Source: Billgrantia antri (GTDB lineage Bacteria > Pseudomonadota > Gammaproteobacteria > Pseudomonadales > Halomonadaceae). Taken from it: DNA of 64,000 nt. The position numbers were made by a program, and so were the translations under genes. The number at the start of each line of letters is the position of its first letter. Positions within the stretch are counted from its first letter, which is position 1. The notes beneath the pieces are model-generated. The model had not been told where the DNA came from. It was given only the letters and a program-made list of their open reading frames with translations, and ran no database searches. The DNA lies in NCBI RefSeq assembly GCF_019430905.1, contig NZ_JAHYCA010000004.1, positions 310,001 through 374,000 of the forward strand. The letters are read 5' to 3'. This document shows positions 53,677 to 61,817 of this stretch, piece by piece.

Positions 53677-54675
53677 CTAACGACACCATCCCGCTTTCCA
53701 GCCCCAGCCATCCTTGTGAAGGAAAGCCAGCCATAGGCGCTGGCTTTCCAGTTGCTCGAGATCCTCGCGAAGCCTTTCAGGAGGCGTCGCGAGGGAGGCT
53801 GTGGCCGGCAACCAGGCCGTATCGATCTTGGGTGCTTGCCGCGCCGGCTGCAGGAAATCATGCTCAAGCACCGCGAGAAAGCCGTTCAGTGCATGCAGCG
53901 TACTCTCCAGCTGAAAGCGCACTGACGGCGACAACGACTCATGGCCATAGCAAACGATGGCGAGGGATTGGTAGAGCCGAAACAGCGCCACCGGCAAAGC
54001 CTGGTCCGGAGCCGCCTGGTGATAATAGTGAAGGATCGGATAGGCGAGGTGTTGCTGCCCCACGGTGATGATGCTCGCCTTGAGGCCGTCGGCCTGGCGG
54101 GCCAGCTCTTCGAAATTGCCGCTCTCCTCGAATCTGCTCACGATGCCTGCCGGCGTGGGGCCAAGCGTATGAATGGAAAGCGCCAGCTGACGCTTCTGCA
54201 CCAGCGCCGACATGACCGAGAGAATATAGGTCACGGCGAGAGTAAGCAGGAAGAAGCCGTTGGCCGCTGCCAACACCGCCAATACCTGCCACTTACCCGT
54301 GCCTGCGACGAAGTCTCCGTACCCCAGCGTAGTAAGGGTGTAACCGACGAAATAGAGTCGTTCCACGGGGTTGGCATAGGTGCCCGAAGCGGGATGAAAC
54401 ACCGCTACCTCATGACTGCTGAAGGCCAGCCACCACCCCAGCCAGACCAGCCCGACCCATACCGTGATCAGGCTGACGGTGAGCCACGGTCCGACGCCCC
54501 CAAGCAGTCCTTTCCACCCGAGCCGCCGCTGCAACCCCAGCGCAACGAACCAGACGAGTCGCCCCAACCAACCGGTAATGGGCCCGGCTCCGGTTGCCGC
54601 AAGCGTGGTTTTGACAGCATCGTAGATGACCAGCCCCACCAGAAGAAAACCGCTTGTTGCAATGAATATCGCCAT
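53677..54675 (-). CDS. Two-TM potassium channel family protein
   Basis: A 332-residue membrane protein. A leading helix pair, then the pore: a membrane segment at about 67-88, the pore helix and selectivity filter T116-L-G-Y-G-D121 (TVGYGD-like), and an inner helix (about 130-155; VLAVLAAANGFFLLTLAVTYIL). The rest (about 165-332) is cytosolic, without an evident RCK/TrkA-N domain. A tetrameric K+ channel is expected; in a halophile it could adjust K+ during osmotic shifts. AAGGA precedes ATG. Confidence 0.9.
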   Translation of the reverse strand: MAIFIATSGFLLVGLVIYDAVKTTLAATGAGPITGWLGRLVWFVALGLQRRLGWKGLLGGVGPWLTVSLITVWVGLVWLGWWLAFSSHEVAVFHPASGTYANPVERLYFVGYTLTTLGYGDFVAGTGKWQVLAVLAAANGFFLLTLAVTYILSVMSALVQKRQLALSIHTLGPTPAGIVSRFEESGNFEELARQADGLKASIITVGQQHLAYPILHYYHQAAPDQALPVALFRLYQSLAIVCYGHESLSPSVRFQLESTLHALNGFLAVLEHDFLQPARQAPKIDTAWLPATASLATPPERLREDLEQLESQRLWLAFLHKDGWGWKAGWCR

Positions 54676-54982
54676 GCCGCTTTCCTTGCCAATCGAATGG
54701 TTTGTGCCGTTACCCTAGCCCATGAATTCGCTCAGTGGAGCCATAGGCTGACTGCTCCCGGCAAGAAGGCCACTTCACGTAAGTCATTCTGCCGCTGTCG
54801 GATATCCTTCTTTAGAAAAGCAAACTTTTCTTTGCATTAGGAAACTCCTATGACCTTGATCCCCCCAAGTGTCGTTCCTACGTTTACCCGTGATGGCAGA
54901 CGCCAGCAGTGCCGGAAGTACCGGTAAATGGATGTACGAACACGCTTGTGATTCGACAGGCACTTTAGGAAGGAGATCTGAC

Positions 54983-55474
54983 ATGGCACAGCGCAACCAG
55001 AATCCGGGCAACTTTGCCAACGACCCGCAGAAAGCTGCCGAGGCCGGCCAGAAAGGCGGCCACGAAAGCAGCGGAAACTTTGCCAACGACCCGCAACGCG
55101 CGTCCGAGGCCGGACACAAAGGCGGCCAGCAGAGCAGCGGAAATTTTGCCAACGACCCACAGCGCGCGTCCGAGGCCGGCCAGAAAGGCGGTCATGAAAG
55201 CGGCGGTAACTTTGCCAACGACCCGCAGCGCGCGTCCGAGGCCGGCCAGAAAGGCGGTCATGAAAGCGGCGGTAACTTTGCCAACGACCCGCAGCGCGCC
55301 TCCGAAGCCGGCCAGAAAGGCGGTCAGCATAGCGGTGGCAACTTTGCCAACGACCCGCAAAAGGCCTCCGAAGCCGGCCAGAAAGGTGGTCAGCATAGCG
55401 GTGGCAACTTTGCCAACGACCCGCAAAAGGCCTCCGAAGCCGGCCAGAAAGGTGGCAAGAACCAAGGACGCTAA
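54983..55474 (+). CDS. KGG-repeat stress-induced protein
   Basis: A 163-residue hydrophilic protein made almost wholly of seven 22-residue tandem repeats (consensus GNFANDPQRASEAGQKGGHESG). Each carries an EAG(Q/H)KGG core of the KGG/Con-10/GsiB stress-protein family, which is thought to be intrinsically disordered and to protect during desiccation, osmotic or general stress. The start at ATG 54983 has AAGGAG upstream at good spacing. Repetition leaves long open frames in several other registers and on the opposite strand; those are not genes. A T-run terminator follows 85 nt downstream. The upstream 307-nt gap contains no gene I can support. Confidence 0.93.
   Translation: MAQRNQNPGNFANDPQKAAEAGQKGGHESSGNFANDPQRASEAGHKGGQQSSGNFANDPQRASEAGQKGGHESGGNFANDPQRASEAGQKGGHESGGNFANDPQRASEAGQKGGQHSGGNFANDPQKASEAGQKGGQHSGGNFANDPQKASEAGQKGGKNQGR
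55007..55471 (+). repeat. Seven 66-bp tandem coding repeats
   Basis: Units start at 55007, 55073, 55139, 55205, 55271, 55337 and 55403. Units 3 and 4 are nearly identical at DNA level, as are 6 and 7 up to the last codons, implying recent duplication or gene conversion. The array codes for the KGG protein. There are no unique spacers, so it is not a CRISPR. Confidence 0.95.
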
Positions 55475-55558
55475 GCGATTCTGATGTTCCGTCCATCTCA
55501 GGGATCGAGGCAATGGGCAGGAAGCTTTGGCGGAACGAAGAATGGCTCTGCTTGCGAA

Positions 55559-55586
55559 GCTGTCAGGTACACCCTGGCAGCTTTTT
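55559..55586 (+). terminator. Rho-independent terminator of the KGG gene
   Basis: GCTGTCAGG (55559-55567) and CCTGGCAGC (55573-55581) form a 9-bp stem with one G-U pair, closing a TACAC loop, followed by TTTTT (55582-55586). Confidence 0.85.
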
Positions 55587-55601
55587 CTGTGCTTGACGTT
55601 G

Positions 55602-55619
55602 TCGTACTCGACGAAGGTC
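55602..55619. other. Additional perfect stem-loop
   Basis: ACTCGAC-GAAG-GTCGAGT gives a 7-bp perfect stem and a tetraloop between the two opposing terminators. It has no T-run. It may be part of an unprocessed RNA or may have no function. Confidence 0.4.
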
Positions 55620-55661
55620 GAGTTGCGGCAGAGGTGCCGAGCGCTCACCCTACCCAACAAT

Positions 55662-55685
55662 AAAAAAGACCCCCCGAAGGGGGTC
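55662..55685 (-). terminator. Intrinsic terminator on the reverse strand
   Basis: A 7-bp GC stem with a 4-nt loop followed by six T residues on the reverse strand. It serves no recognised gene: the next reverse-strand gene is DUF503, ending more than 300 nt away at 56013. Confidence 0.8.
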
Positions 55686-55800
55686 AGGTGGAGCACGCCA
55701 GCTCACATCGGTAAATCGCCTTGGTTCCTCACCGTTGGCGACGTTGCCGAGGAAGGTGAAGCCGACCTTCCTGCAGCGTTGTTCGGTTAGCTGACAAACA
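55668..55800 (-). ncRNA. Possible small RNA ending in a strong terminator
   Basis: On the reverse strand GACCCCC (55685-55679), a CG-rich loop and GGGGGTC (55674-55668) form a hairpin followed by TTTTTT (55667-55662). No coding sequence with family support precedes it on this strand for 300 nt. The stretch from about 55800 to the terminator contains internal hairpin potential (GAAGGTC...ACCTTC) and two GGA-containing stretches. An sRNA of roughly 130 nt is therefore plausible, with a possible TATGTT -10 near 55806. The terminator is clear; the RNA is inference. Confidence 0.35.
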
Positions 55801-55802
55801 TA

Positions 55803-55928
55803 ATGCGATTACTGCGCCAACAACTACAGAAATGCTTGAAAAACAAAGCCCTGCAAGAAAAACAGCTACGCAGGCTTTGTGCCATCTACCGCCAGCTCAC
55901 CATCTTTGCACCACCGAAGATCGCTTAA
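55803..55928 (+). CDS. Possible 41-residue basic small protein
   Basis: A 41-codon frame runs from ATG 55803 (MRLLRQQLQK...) to a TAA at 55928. It is strongly basic and leucine/glutamine-rich, could form an amphipathic helix, and ends IFAPPKIA. The region is AT-richer than its surroundings. No Shine-Dalgarno and no recognised family, so it may be chance. From 55929 to 56012 I see nothing further. Confidence 0.25.
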   Translation: MRLLRQQLQKCLKNKALQEKQLRRLCAIYRQLTIFAPPKIA

Positions 55929-56012
55929 GCAATTTCTTGCCACATTTTGATGCGTTGCAAAATTAGCGTAACGACATAAAACAGCCGAGCACCGCTACGC
56001 TGCCGTACCTCA

Positions 56013-56294
56013 TTACAGCCACTCGCGAGTGACCTCCATTACACGCCCATCCACCGTGCGTTGCAGCTTTTCCTCGATTTCACTGCACAGCGACTCCGCT
56101 TTCTGACGCTCGTTACCCATCACCACGAAGGTCCATTCGCTGGCTTCCAGTCGGCCGTGCTCGCCGCTCTCGCATACCGCCACCACCGGGTTGCGACCAT
56201 AGCGTTCATGCAGGCCACCCATGCGCTGGCGCTTCTCCTTTAGCGACGTACAGCCGGGTAGGGAAATCCGTACATTCATGACGGCGATATGCAT
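56013..56294 (-). CDS. DUF503 family protein (YlxP-like)
   Basis: A 93-residue protein with the DUF503 pattern: a short beta strand (HIAVMNVRISLPGC), the SLKEKRQRM motif, and a final ESLCSEIEEKLQ helix. The fold is ferredoxin-like; some members sit with ribosome-maturation genes, but no function is established. ATG 56294 has AAGGGAG at suitable spacing. It stands alone. Confidence 0.88.
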   Translation of the reverse strand: MHIAVMNVRISLPGCTSLKEKRQRMGGLHERYGRNPVVAVCESGEHGRLEASEWTFVVMGNERQKAESLCSEIEEKLQRTVDGRVMEVTREWL

Positions 56295-56500
56295 ACTACA
56301 CTCCCTTTTCGTGATCGATTATCGCCCTGGCGGCTACACGCTAGCATACACATCGACCATGGCCTGACCGAGTGTGCGTCTGACGCTTGCAGTGCCCATG
56401 CCAAACTGGCATGAGGCCGGCCCTACAGGCGATATCGCAACGCAGCAAGCCATGCTATATAAGCGCTGAGTTCTCCCGCTCCCTTCCTCAGGACACTCCC

Positions 56501-57982
56501 ATGCCCCTCGGCTGCTCCACCTCCGCCAGGCCCCGGTTTCTCCGTGGCCCGGCACTGCTGTTGCTCGTCGTTGCTGGTTTTCTCGTCAGTCCGCTGGCGC
56601 ATGCCGCTACCGGCCCCCTGGCGTTGACGAATTCCCTGGTCGGTTTCATTGCCGTGATGCTGTTCGTGCTCGCCTATGCACTGGTGATGGCCGAAGAGAA
56701 ACTTCACATGCGCAAGTCCAAGCCGGTGCTGGTCGCGGCCGGTTTGATCTGGTTCATGATCGGCTGGGTCTACGTACAGGCCGGCATGCCCGATGAGGCC
56801 GAACACGCCTTCCGCGAGACCTTGCTCGAGTTCACCGAGCTGATGCTGTTCCTGTTGGTGGCAATGACCTACATCAACGCCATGGAGGAGCGCCGGGTAT
56901 TCGATGCGCTGCGCGCCTGGATGGTGCGCAAGGGCTTCAGCTATCGCCAGCTGTTCTGGTTGACCGGCGGGCTCGCCTTCGTGACCTCGCCGGTAGCCGA
57001 CAACCTGACCACCGCCATGCTGATGTGCGCCGTGGTGATCAAGGTGGCAGAGGGCGACAAGCGCTTCATCAACTTGGCCTGTATCAATATCGTGGTAGCA
57101 GCCAATGCCGGCGGTGCCTTCAGCCCTTTCGGCGACATCACCACGCTGATGGTTTGGCAGGCCGGCATGCTGCAGTTCTATGAGTTCTTTGCCCTGTTGG
57201 TTCCGTCGCTGGTCAATTTCCTCGTGCCGGCAGCGATCATGACGCTTTTCATCGGCCATCGAACGCCCCACGGCGTCGAGGACGAAGTCGACCTCAAGCG
57301 CGGCGCTCGCCGCATCATCCTGCTGTTCCTGCTCACGATTGCCACCGCCGTGGCCTGCCACAGCCTGCTCCATCTGCCGCCGGTGCTGGGCATGATGACG
57401 GGCCTCGGTTATCTGCAGTTCTTCGGCTACTACCTGCGTCGTACCCTGCCCCGCTCGCTGGAACGCAAGCGTGAACACTACACGCGTACCGGCGACGAGC
57501 GTCGACTGGCCCAGCTCGGCAGCGTAGTACCGTTCGATGTGTTCAACCGCGTGGCACGGGCCGAGTGGGATACCCTGCTGTTCTTCTACGGTGTGGTCAT
57601 GTGCGTGGGTGGCCTCGGCTTCATGGGTTACCTGGGCCTGGTTTCGGAAGTACTATACAGCGGCTGGGACGCCACCTGGGCCAACATCGCACTGGGTGTG
57701 GTTTCCGCGGTGGTGGACAACATTCCGGTGATGTTCGCCGTATTGACCATGCAGCCGGAAATGTCCCACGGCGATTGGCTGCTGATCACGCTCACCGCCG
57801 GGGTCGGTGGCAGTATGCTCTCGATAGGTTCCGCCGCCGGTGTAGCCCTGATGGGTCAGGCCCGTGGCTACTATACCTTCGCCGGGCACCTGCGCTGGGC
57901 TCCCGCCGTCGCCCTGGGCTACGTCGCCAGCATTCTGGTTCACCTATGGCTGAACGCGGGGAGTTTCCACGTCTACGGCTGA
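56501..57982 (+). CDS. nhaD: NhaD-type Na+/H+ antiporter
   Basis: A 493-residue inner-membrane antiporter of the ion-transporter superfamily, with 12 or so helices after an N-terminal signal-like segment (residues 1-38). NhaD landmarks include LTGGLAFVTSPVADNLTTAML, ANAGGAFSPFGDITTLMVW and GVVSAVVDNIPVMFAV, which carry conserved polar/charged residues for Na+. It extrudes Na+ (Li+) in exchange for H+, well suited to halophiles and haloalkaliphiles. ATG 56501 has AGGA 8 nt upstream; an open frame to 56387 is unlikely. It is convergent with a GFA gene; their 3' ends share a hairpin at 57999-58020. Confidence 0.95.
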   Translation: MPLGCSTSARPRFLRGPALLLLVVAGFLVSPLAHAATGPLALTNSLVGFIAVMLFVLAYALVMAEEKLHMRKSKPVLVAAGLIWFMIGWVYVQAGMPDEAEHAFRETLLEFTELMLFLLVAMTYINAMEERRVFDALRAWMVRKGFSYRQLFWLTGGLAFVTSPVADNLTTAMLMCAVVIKVAEGDKRFINLACINIVVAANAGGAFSPFGDITTLMVWQAGMLQFYEFFALLVPSLVNFLVPAAIMTLFIGHRTPHGVEDEVDLKRGARRIILLFLLTIATAVACHSLLHLPPVLGMMTGLGYLQFFGYYLRRTLPRSLERKREHYTRTGDERRLAQLGSVVPFDVFNRVARAEWDTLLFFYGVVMCVGGLGFMGYLGLVSEVLYSGWDATWANIALGVVSAVVDNIPVMFAVLTMQPEMSHGDWLLITLTAGVGGSMLSIGSAAGVALMGQARGYYTFAGHLRWAPAVALGYVASILVHLWLNAGSFHVYG

Positions 57983-57993
57983 CCTGCAAGCCT

Positions 57994-58329
57994 TCAAGCC
58001 GGCGCCAGAGATGGCGCCGGAACACGCCACCGCCGATCGTCATCCAGGGTGGCGACCCTTACGATAACGTGCGGCTGTCCCTCTCGTTCGGCGATGAGGT
58101 GTGAACCGCAGGTACGACAGAACCAGCGTTTCTTGCCGGGAGAGGACTCGAAAGAAGACCGCACCTCCTCCCCCTCAAGCCAACGAAAATGTTTACGCAT
58201 CGCCCCTGCCGTGGTGGCAAAGGCCGCAGCATGGGCCTTCTGGCACGTACGACAATGGCAATGTCGTATTGGCATGTCCAGTTGATCGATCTCGTAGGTA
58301 ACCGCACCGCACAGGCAACTTCCTTTCAT
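57994..58329 (-). CDS. GFA family zinc-binding protein (short)
   Basis: A 111-residue GFA-domain protein with cysteine ligands in SCLCGAV, CHCRTCQK and CRTCGSH. It is shorter than the 156-residue GFA paralogue at 36.5-36.9 kb and lacks the C-terminal extension. Start ATG 58329 has AGAGGAAA upstream. It lies 14 nt after the metallophosphoesterase gene stop on the same strand, so co-transcription is likely. The biochemical role is unknown. Confidence 0.9.
   Translation of the reverse strand: MKGSCLCGAVTYEIDQLDMPIRHCHCRTCQKAHAAAFATTAGAMRKHFRWLEGEEVRSSFESSPGKKRWFCRTCGSHLIAEREGQPHVIVRVATLDDDRRWRVPAPSLAPA
57999..58020. terminator. Shared 3' hairpin at the nhaD/GFA convergence
   Basis: CCGGCGCC (57999-58006) and GGCGCCGG (58013-58020) make a perfect 8-bp stem with a 6-nt loop. 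It lies 17 nt after the nhaD stop and inside the last codons of the GFA gene. No T-run. Confidence 0.5.
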
Positions 58330-58343
58330 GTAGTGATTTCCTC

Positions 58344-59105
58344 TCAGATATCGATGACCAGATCCGGCACGAACAGGGGCGGCTCGAACTCCCCCGGGTA
58401 CCCCCCGGGGTTGGCCAGTACCCGCGTGCCATTGACCTGGTGCTCGACCGGCTCGTGCACGTGACCATGAATCCATAGATCCATGCGCCCCATCATGGCC
58501 GACAGATGCGAGGCAAAAGCAGGCGACAGCGCATCGCCTTGGTAACGTGGCGGAATGCACTCCGCCAGCGGTGCATGATGGCTGATCACCACCCGCGGCC
58601 CATCGCAGGGCTTGGCCAGCTCCGCCGCCAGCCAGGCCAGGGCTTCGCTATGCAGCCGCTGGCTTTCGGCCGGGCTGAACGTCTCTCCTTCGGGCTGTTC
58701 GATGATGCTGAAATCCGGCATCAGCCAGCGTGCCTTCTCTGCGGTCAGTGCCGGGTCGTGGTCCGGGTCATCGGCGTATAGCGCGAAATCGGTCCACAGC
58801 GTGGTGCCATGGAAGCGTACGCCATCCAGCGTCAGCGAACGGTTGTCGAGCAGGTGGATCCCTACCCGCTCTGCCTCGGCGGCCAGCGCCTGGCGCAGCA
58901 GCGGCATACTGCTGCCGTAGAACTCGTGGTTGCCTGGCACGTAGAGGATGGGCAGTCCGGCAAAACGCTCCGCAGCCCAGGCAAGCCCTTCGGCATGGCG
59001 ATGGATATCACCGGCAAGGATGACCACGTCCGCCGCCACGGCAGGCAACTCGCGCCCCTCGTCGAAATGTTCCAGATGCAGATCCGACAGCACTCTGAGC
59101 CGCAT
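58344..59105 (-). CDS. Metallophosphoesterase
   Basis: A 253-residue calcineurin-like phosphoesterase: SDLHLEH (metal ligands), LAGDIHRH, YVPGNHEFYG, SHHAPL and WIHGHVHEP provide the two-metal site. Likely a phosphodiesterase or phosphatase of unknown substrate. AAGGAG abuts an ATG at 59111 (no spacing), so the second ATG at 59105 is the likely start; the open frame to 59168 is unsupported. It is upstream of, and probably cotranscribed with, the GFA gene. Confidence 0.92.
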   Translation of the reverse strand: MRLRVLSDLHLEHFDEGRELPAVAADVVILAGDIHRHAEGLAWAAERFAGLPILYVPGNHEFYGSSMPLLRQALAAEAERVGIHLLDNRSLTLDGVRFHGTTLWTDFALYADDPDHDPALTAEKARWLMPDFSIIEQPEGETFSPAESQRLHSEALAWLAAELAKPCDGPRVVISHHAPLAECIPPRYQGDALSPAFASHLSAMMGRMDLWIHGHVHEPVEHQVNGTRVLANPGGYPGEFEPPLFVPDLVIDI

Positions 59106-59273
59106 GGTCATCTCCTTGCTTGACGGCGCACCGTCAGTCGCGCCGCTCCAATCGGATTGGCCCAGCATAAGCGGATAGCGAAAGGCTTCGCCAGGTTTGG
59201 CTGATGCCAGCGCTTGCGACTATGTTGAGATGGCCCGTTGCAAAGGGCATAACGACTCAATGGAGGGAGTCTC

Positions 59274-59849
59274 ATGACCGTGCAGAACACCACCGCGTCC
59301 GCCCAGGACGTCGTCGACATTCTCACTCTCGACCATCGCGAAATGGAGGAGCTGCTCGACAGGATCCAGCGCTCTCCCGATGCCGAGCAGCGCCGCGACC
59401 TCACCGATACGCTGATCGCCGAAGTGATGCGCCACTCCGTTGCCGAGGAGATGTATGTCTATCCGACAATGGAAAAACGCATTCCCGATGGAGAGGAGGA
59501 AGCCGAGCACGACAGGGAGGAACACGACGAGATCGTGCAGGTAATGAAACAGTTGGAAGACGCCGATGCTGCTGAGCCGGCCTTCATGGACCGTGTGCAC
59601 AAGCTGGACGAGCTGCTGCGCCACCACGCCAAGGACGAGGAGGCCGACCAGTTTCCCAAGCTGCGCCAGCGCATCCCAGGCGAGACCCTTGTCGAGCTGG
59701 GCAGGAAGGTTGAAAAAGCCAAGCAGATGGCACCGACTCGTCCCCATCCCAGCGCACCGCACTCCGAACTGTTCCACAAGACGGTAGGCCCCGGCGTCGG
59801 TATGGTCGACCGCCTGCGTGACCAGCTTAGCGGCAGAATGACCGGCTGA
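59274..59849 (+). CDS. Hemerythrin HHE domain-containing protein
   Basis: A 191-residue protein. HHE-type metal ligands are spread over a four-helix bundle: ILTLDHREMEELLDRI, MRHSVAEEMYVYPTMEK, EHDREEHDEIVQVM and LLRHHAKDEEADQFP. The first ~150 residues are the domain; the tail (PHPSAPHSELFHKTVGPGVGMVDRLR) is a conserved extension. HHE proteins bind a non-heme di-iron site and sense or carry oxygen, NO or peroxide. GGAGGGAG precedes the ATG. Confidence 0.93.
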   Translation: MTVQNTTASAQDVVDILTLDHREMEELLDRIQRSPDAEQRRDLTDTLIAEVMRHSVAEEMYVYPTMEKRIPDGEEEAEHDREEHDEIVQVMKQLEDADAAEPAFMDRVHKLDELLRHHAKDEEADQFPKLRQRIPGETLVELGRKVEKAKQMAPTRPHPSAPHSELFHKTVGPGVGMVDRLRDQLSGRMTG

Positions 59850-59869
59850 AGGTTGAGTCCACGCTTCAC

Positions 59870-59893
59870 CCGAGCGCCTGATCAGGCGCTCGG
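59870..59893. terminator. Perfect 24-bp palindrome after the hemerythrin gene
   Basis: The sequence 59870-59893 is a perfect palindrome with each half CCGAGCGCCTGA or its complement, folding as a 10-bp stem with a GATC loop. It lies 21 nt after the hemerythrin stop and has no T-run. A likely transcript end, though an operator cannot be excluded. Confidence 0.6.
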
Positions 59894-60007
59894 CCCCACT
59901 CCCTGATAGCTACCGAAGGACTTCCCTTCCCCGGTCTCGCGTCAGGCCGAGCTGCTGGAGAAGCCGAGAGGACAGCGCTGCCCACGCTCAGCCAGGAGGA
60001 GCTCGCA

Positions 60008-60823
60008 ATGAACGGAACGACCACACCCGACAAGGGCGACGCCATCTCATTGATGGCACGCTGGGGCTATGCGGCCCGCGGCGTCGTCTACCTGATGGTG
60101 GGCGGCCTCGCCGCGTTGGCGGCACTCGGCCAGGGCGGCGAAACCACCGACAGCCGCGGCGCGCTGGAGCGTTTGATGACGGCCCCGTGGGGGGACGTGC
60201 TGCTCGGCGTCATCAGCGTGGGCCTGGTGGGCTACGCCATCTGGCGCGGTACCCAATCACTCAAGGATACCGACCATCATGGCACCGATGCCAAGGGCCT
60301 GGCGATTCGCGGGGGCCTACTGGTAAGTGCCGGCACGTATCTGCTGCTGGCGTTTTTTGCCGCCAGCCTGATCTTTACCCTGGGCGGCGACGGTGGCGGC
60401 TCCGGGAGTGGTTCGGAAACCCTTGCTGGCTGGCTGATGCAGCAACCTTACGGGCGCTGGCTGGTCGGTGTCGTGGGCGTGGCCATCATCGGCGCAGGCG
60501 TCGCTCACGGCATCAAGGGCTGGAAAATGAAGTTTCACCGCCACTTCGACATGCCACCCCACACACAACGCTGGGCCTATCCCGTCTGCCGCTTTGGGCT
60601 GGTGGTGCGCGGGCTGGTATTCCTGCTCATCGGCGCGTTCTTCGTCCTAGCCGCCTACGAGGTAAATCCCGACCAGGCGGGCGGCTTTGCCGAGGTCTTC
60701 AGCACGCTGCGAAGCCAGATTTTCGGCCGTTGGCTGCTGGCCTTCGTTGCCCTGGGTCTGTTCGCCTTCGGCCTCTACAGCCTGCTCGAGGCCATCTATC
60801 GGCGTGTGAACGCACCCGGCTGA
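60008..60823 (+). CDS. DUF1206 family membrane protein
   Basis: A 271-residue protein with six helices arranged as three two-helix DUF1206 repeats: ARWGYAARGVVYLMVGGLAAL, LAIRGGLLVSAGTYLLLAFF and CRFGLVVRGLVFLLIGAFFV, each with the (R)G(x)xY/F-type pattern. Function is unknown. AGGAGG is 7-8 nt before ATG. It stands 110 nt before the dehydrogenase gene. Confidence 0.9.
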   Translation: MNGTTTPDKGDAISLMARWGYAARGVVYLMVGGLAALAALGQGGETTDSRGALERLMTAPWGDVLLGVISVGLVGYAIWRGTQSLKDTDHHGTDAKGLAIRGGLLVSAGTYLLLAFFAASLIFTLGGDGGGSGSGSETLAGWLMQQPYGRWLVGVVGVAIIGAGVAHGIKGWKMKFHRHFDMPPHTQRWAYPVCRFGLVVRGLVFLLIGAFFVLAAYEVNPDQAGGFAEVFSTLRSQIFGRWLLAFVALGLFAFGLYSLLEAIYRRVNAPG

Positions 60824-60932
60824 TCCCAGCGCCGAAGCGCAAGAGACGGGCTCCTGCCTGACCCAGTTGATGGAAAACCTTTCCACGGGCATGCTAAGCC
60901 ACTCATCCTTGCCGCCACTGCTGGAGAATGAC

Positions 60933-61817
60933 ATGCCTCAGCCCCGCCTCGGTTTTATCGGCATCGGCCTGATGGGCGCCCCCATGACGCGTCGCCTGCT
61001 GCAAGCCGGCTTTGCCGTCACGGTATGGAACCGCACCCCGACCAAGGCCGAGCCTCTGCGCGAGGCCGGCGCTACACTCGCGGGCTCCATCGGCGAGCTG
61101 ATGGCGGAGGTGGACGTGGTGATGCTGTGCCTGGCCAACACCACCGTGGTGGAAGAGGTGATTTTCGGTGAAGGCGGCGTAGCCGCGCATGGCCGCACGG
61201 GACAGCACCTGGTCGACCTCTCCAGTAGCGACCCGGCGGCAACGCGCAGCTTTGCCGAGCGGTTGGAAGAAGAGTGCGGCATGCGCTGGGTGGATGCGCC
61301 GGTCTCCGGCGGCGTAGCAGGGGCCGAGGCCGGCAGCCTGGCGATCATGTGCGGCGGCACCGAGCAGGATATCGAAGCTGTGCTTCCCTTGCTCGCCCCG
61401 CTCTCGGCGAGGGTGACACACATGGGCCCGGTGGGCACCGGTCAGGTCACCAAGGTGTGCAACCAGATGATCGTCGGCTGCCAGGCGGCGGTGATCGCCG
61501 AGATGGTGGCCCTGGCCGAGGCCAGCGGCGTGGATGCCAGCCGCCTGACCGAGGCGTTGGCCGGTGGCTTCGCCGATTCCAAGCCGTTCCGGATCCTCAC
61601 CCCGCGCATGGCGGCGAGCGAGTTCGACAACCCGGCCTGGCACCTGCGCACCCTGCTCAAGGATCTCGACCTGGCCCTGGCCCAGAGCCAGCGCGCCGGC
61701 AGCGCCATACCCCTGAGCGGCCTGGCGGCCCAAGTGATGCGCGCCCATGCCAATCATGGCCACGCCGAGCACGACCCGGCGACGTTGGTGGAGGCATATC
61801 GCCGGAAGGAGGACTAG
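60933..61817 (+). CDS. 3-hydroxyisobutyrate dehydrogenase-like NAD(P)-dependent oxidoreductase
   Basis: A 294-residue beta-hydroxyacid dehydrogenase: Rossmann G10-x-G12-L-M-G15, then DAPVSGGVAGAEAGSLAIMCGG (substrate loop) and KVCNQMIVG with the catalytic lysine. Members oxidise 3-hydroxyisobutyrate, tartronate semialdehyde or similar; the acceptor is not distinguishable. Start ATG 60933 has GGAGA 7 nt upstream. Its stop overlaps the stop of the convergent sterol-desaturase-like gene (61814-61817, CTAG). Confidence 0.93.
   Translation: MPQPRLGFIGIGLMGAPMTRRLLQAGFAVTVWNRTPTKAEPLREAGATLAGSIGELMAEVDVVMLCLANTTVVEEVIFGEGGVAAHGRTGQHLVDLSSSDPAATRSFAERLEEECGMRWVDAPVSGGVAGAEAGSLAIMCGGTEQDIEAVLPLLAPLSARVTHMGPVGTGQVTKVCNQMIVGCQAAVIAEMVALAEASGVDASRLTEALAGGFADSKPFRILTPRMAASEFDNPAWHLRTLLKDLDLALAQSQRAGSAIPLSGLAAQVMRAHANHGHAEHDPATLVEAYRRKED

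Noticed and set aside
55007..55471. Tandem repeats considered as a CRISPR array
   Set aside because: Units are head-to-tail without unique spacers, encode protein, and no cas gene is present.
54837..55496. Long reverse-strand and alternative-frame ORFs rich in SGRLRR-like and KPARK-like repeats
   Set aside because: They are antisense or out-of-frame readings of the 66-bp KGG coding array, with no ribosome-binding site.
55690..55800. tRNA, tmRNA or 4.5S RNA in the structured intergenic region
   Set aside because: No TpsiC-arm or anticodon pattern, no ANDENYA-type tag and no conserved SRP loop sequence could be seen.
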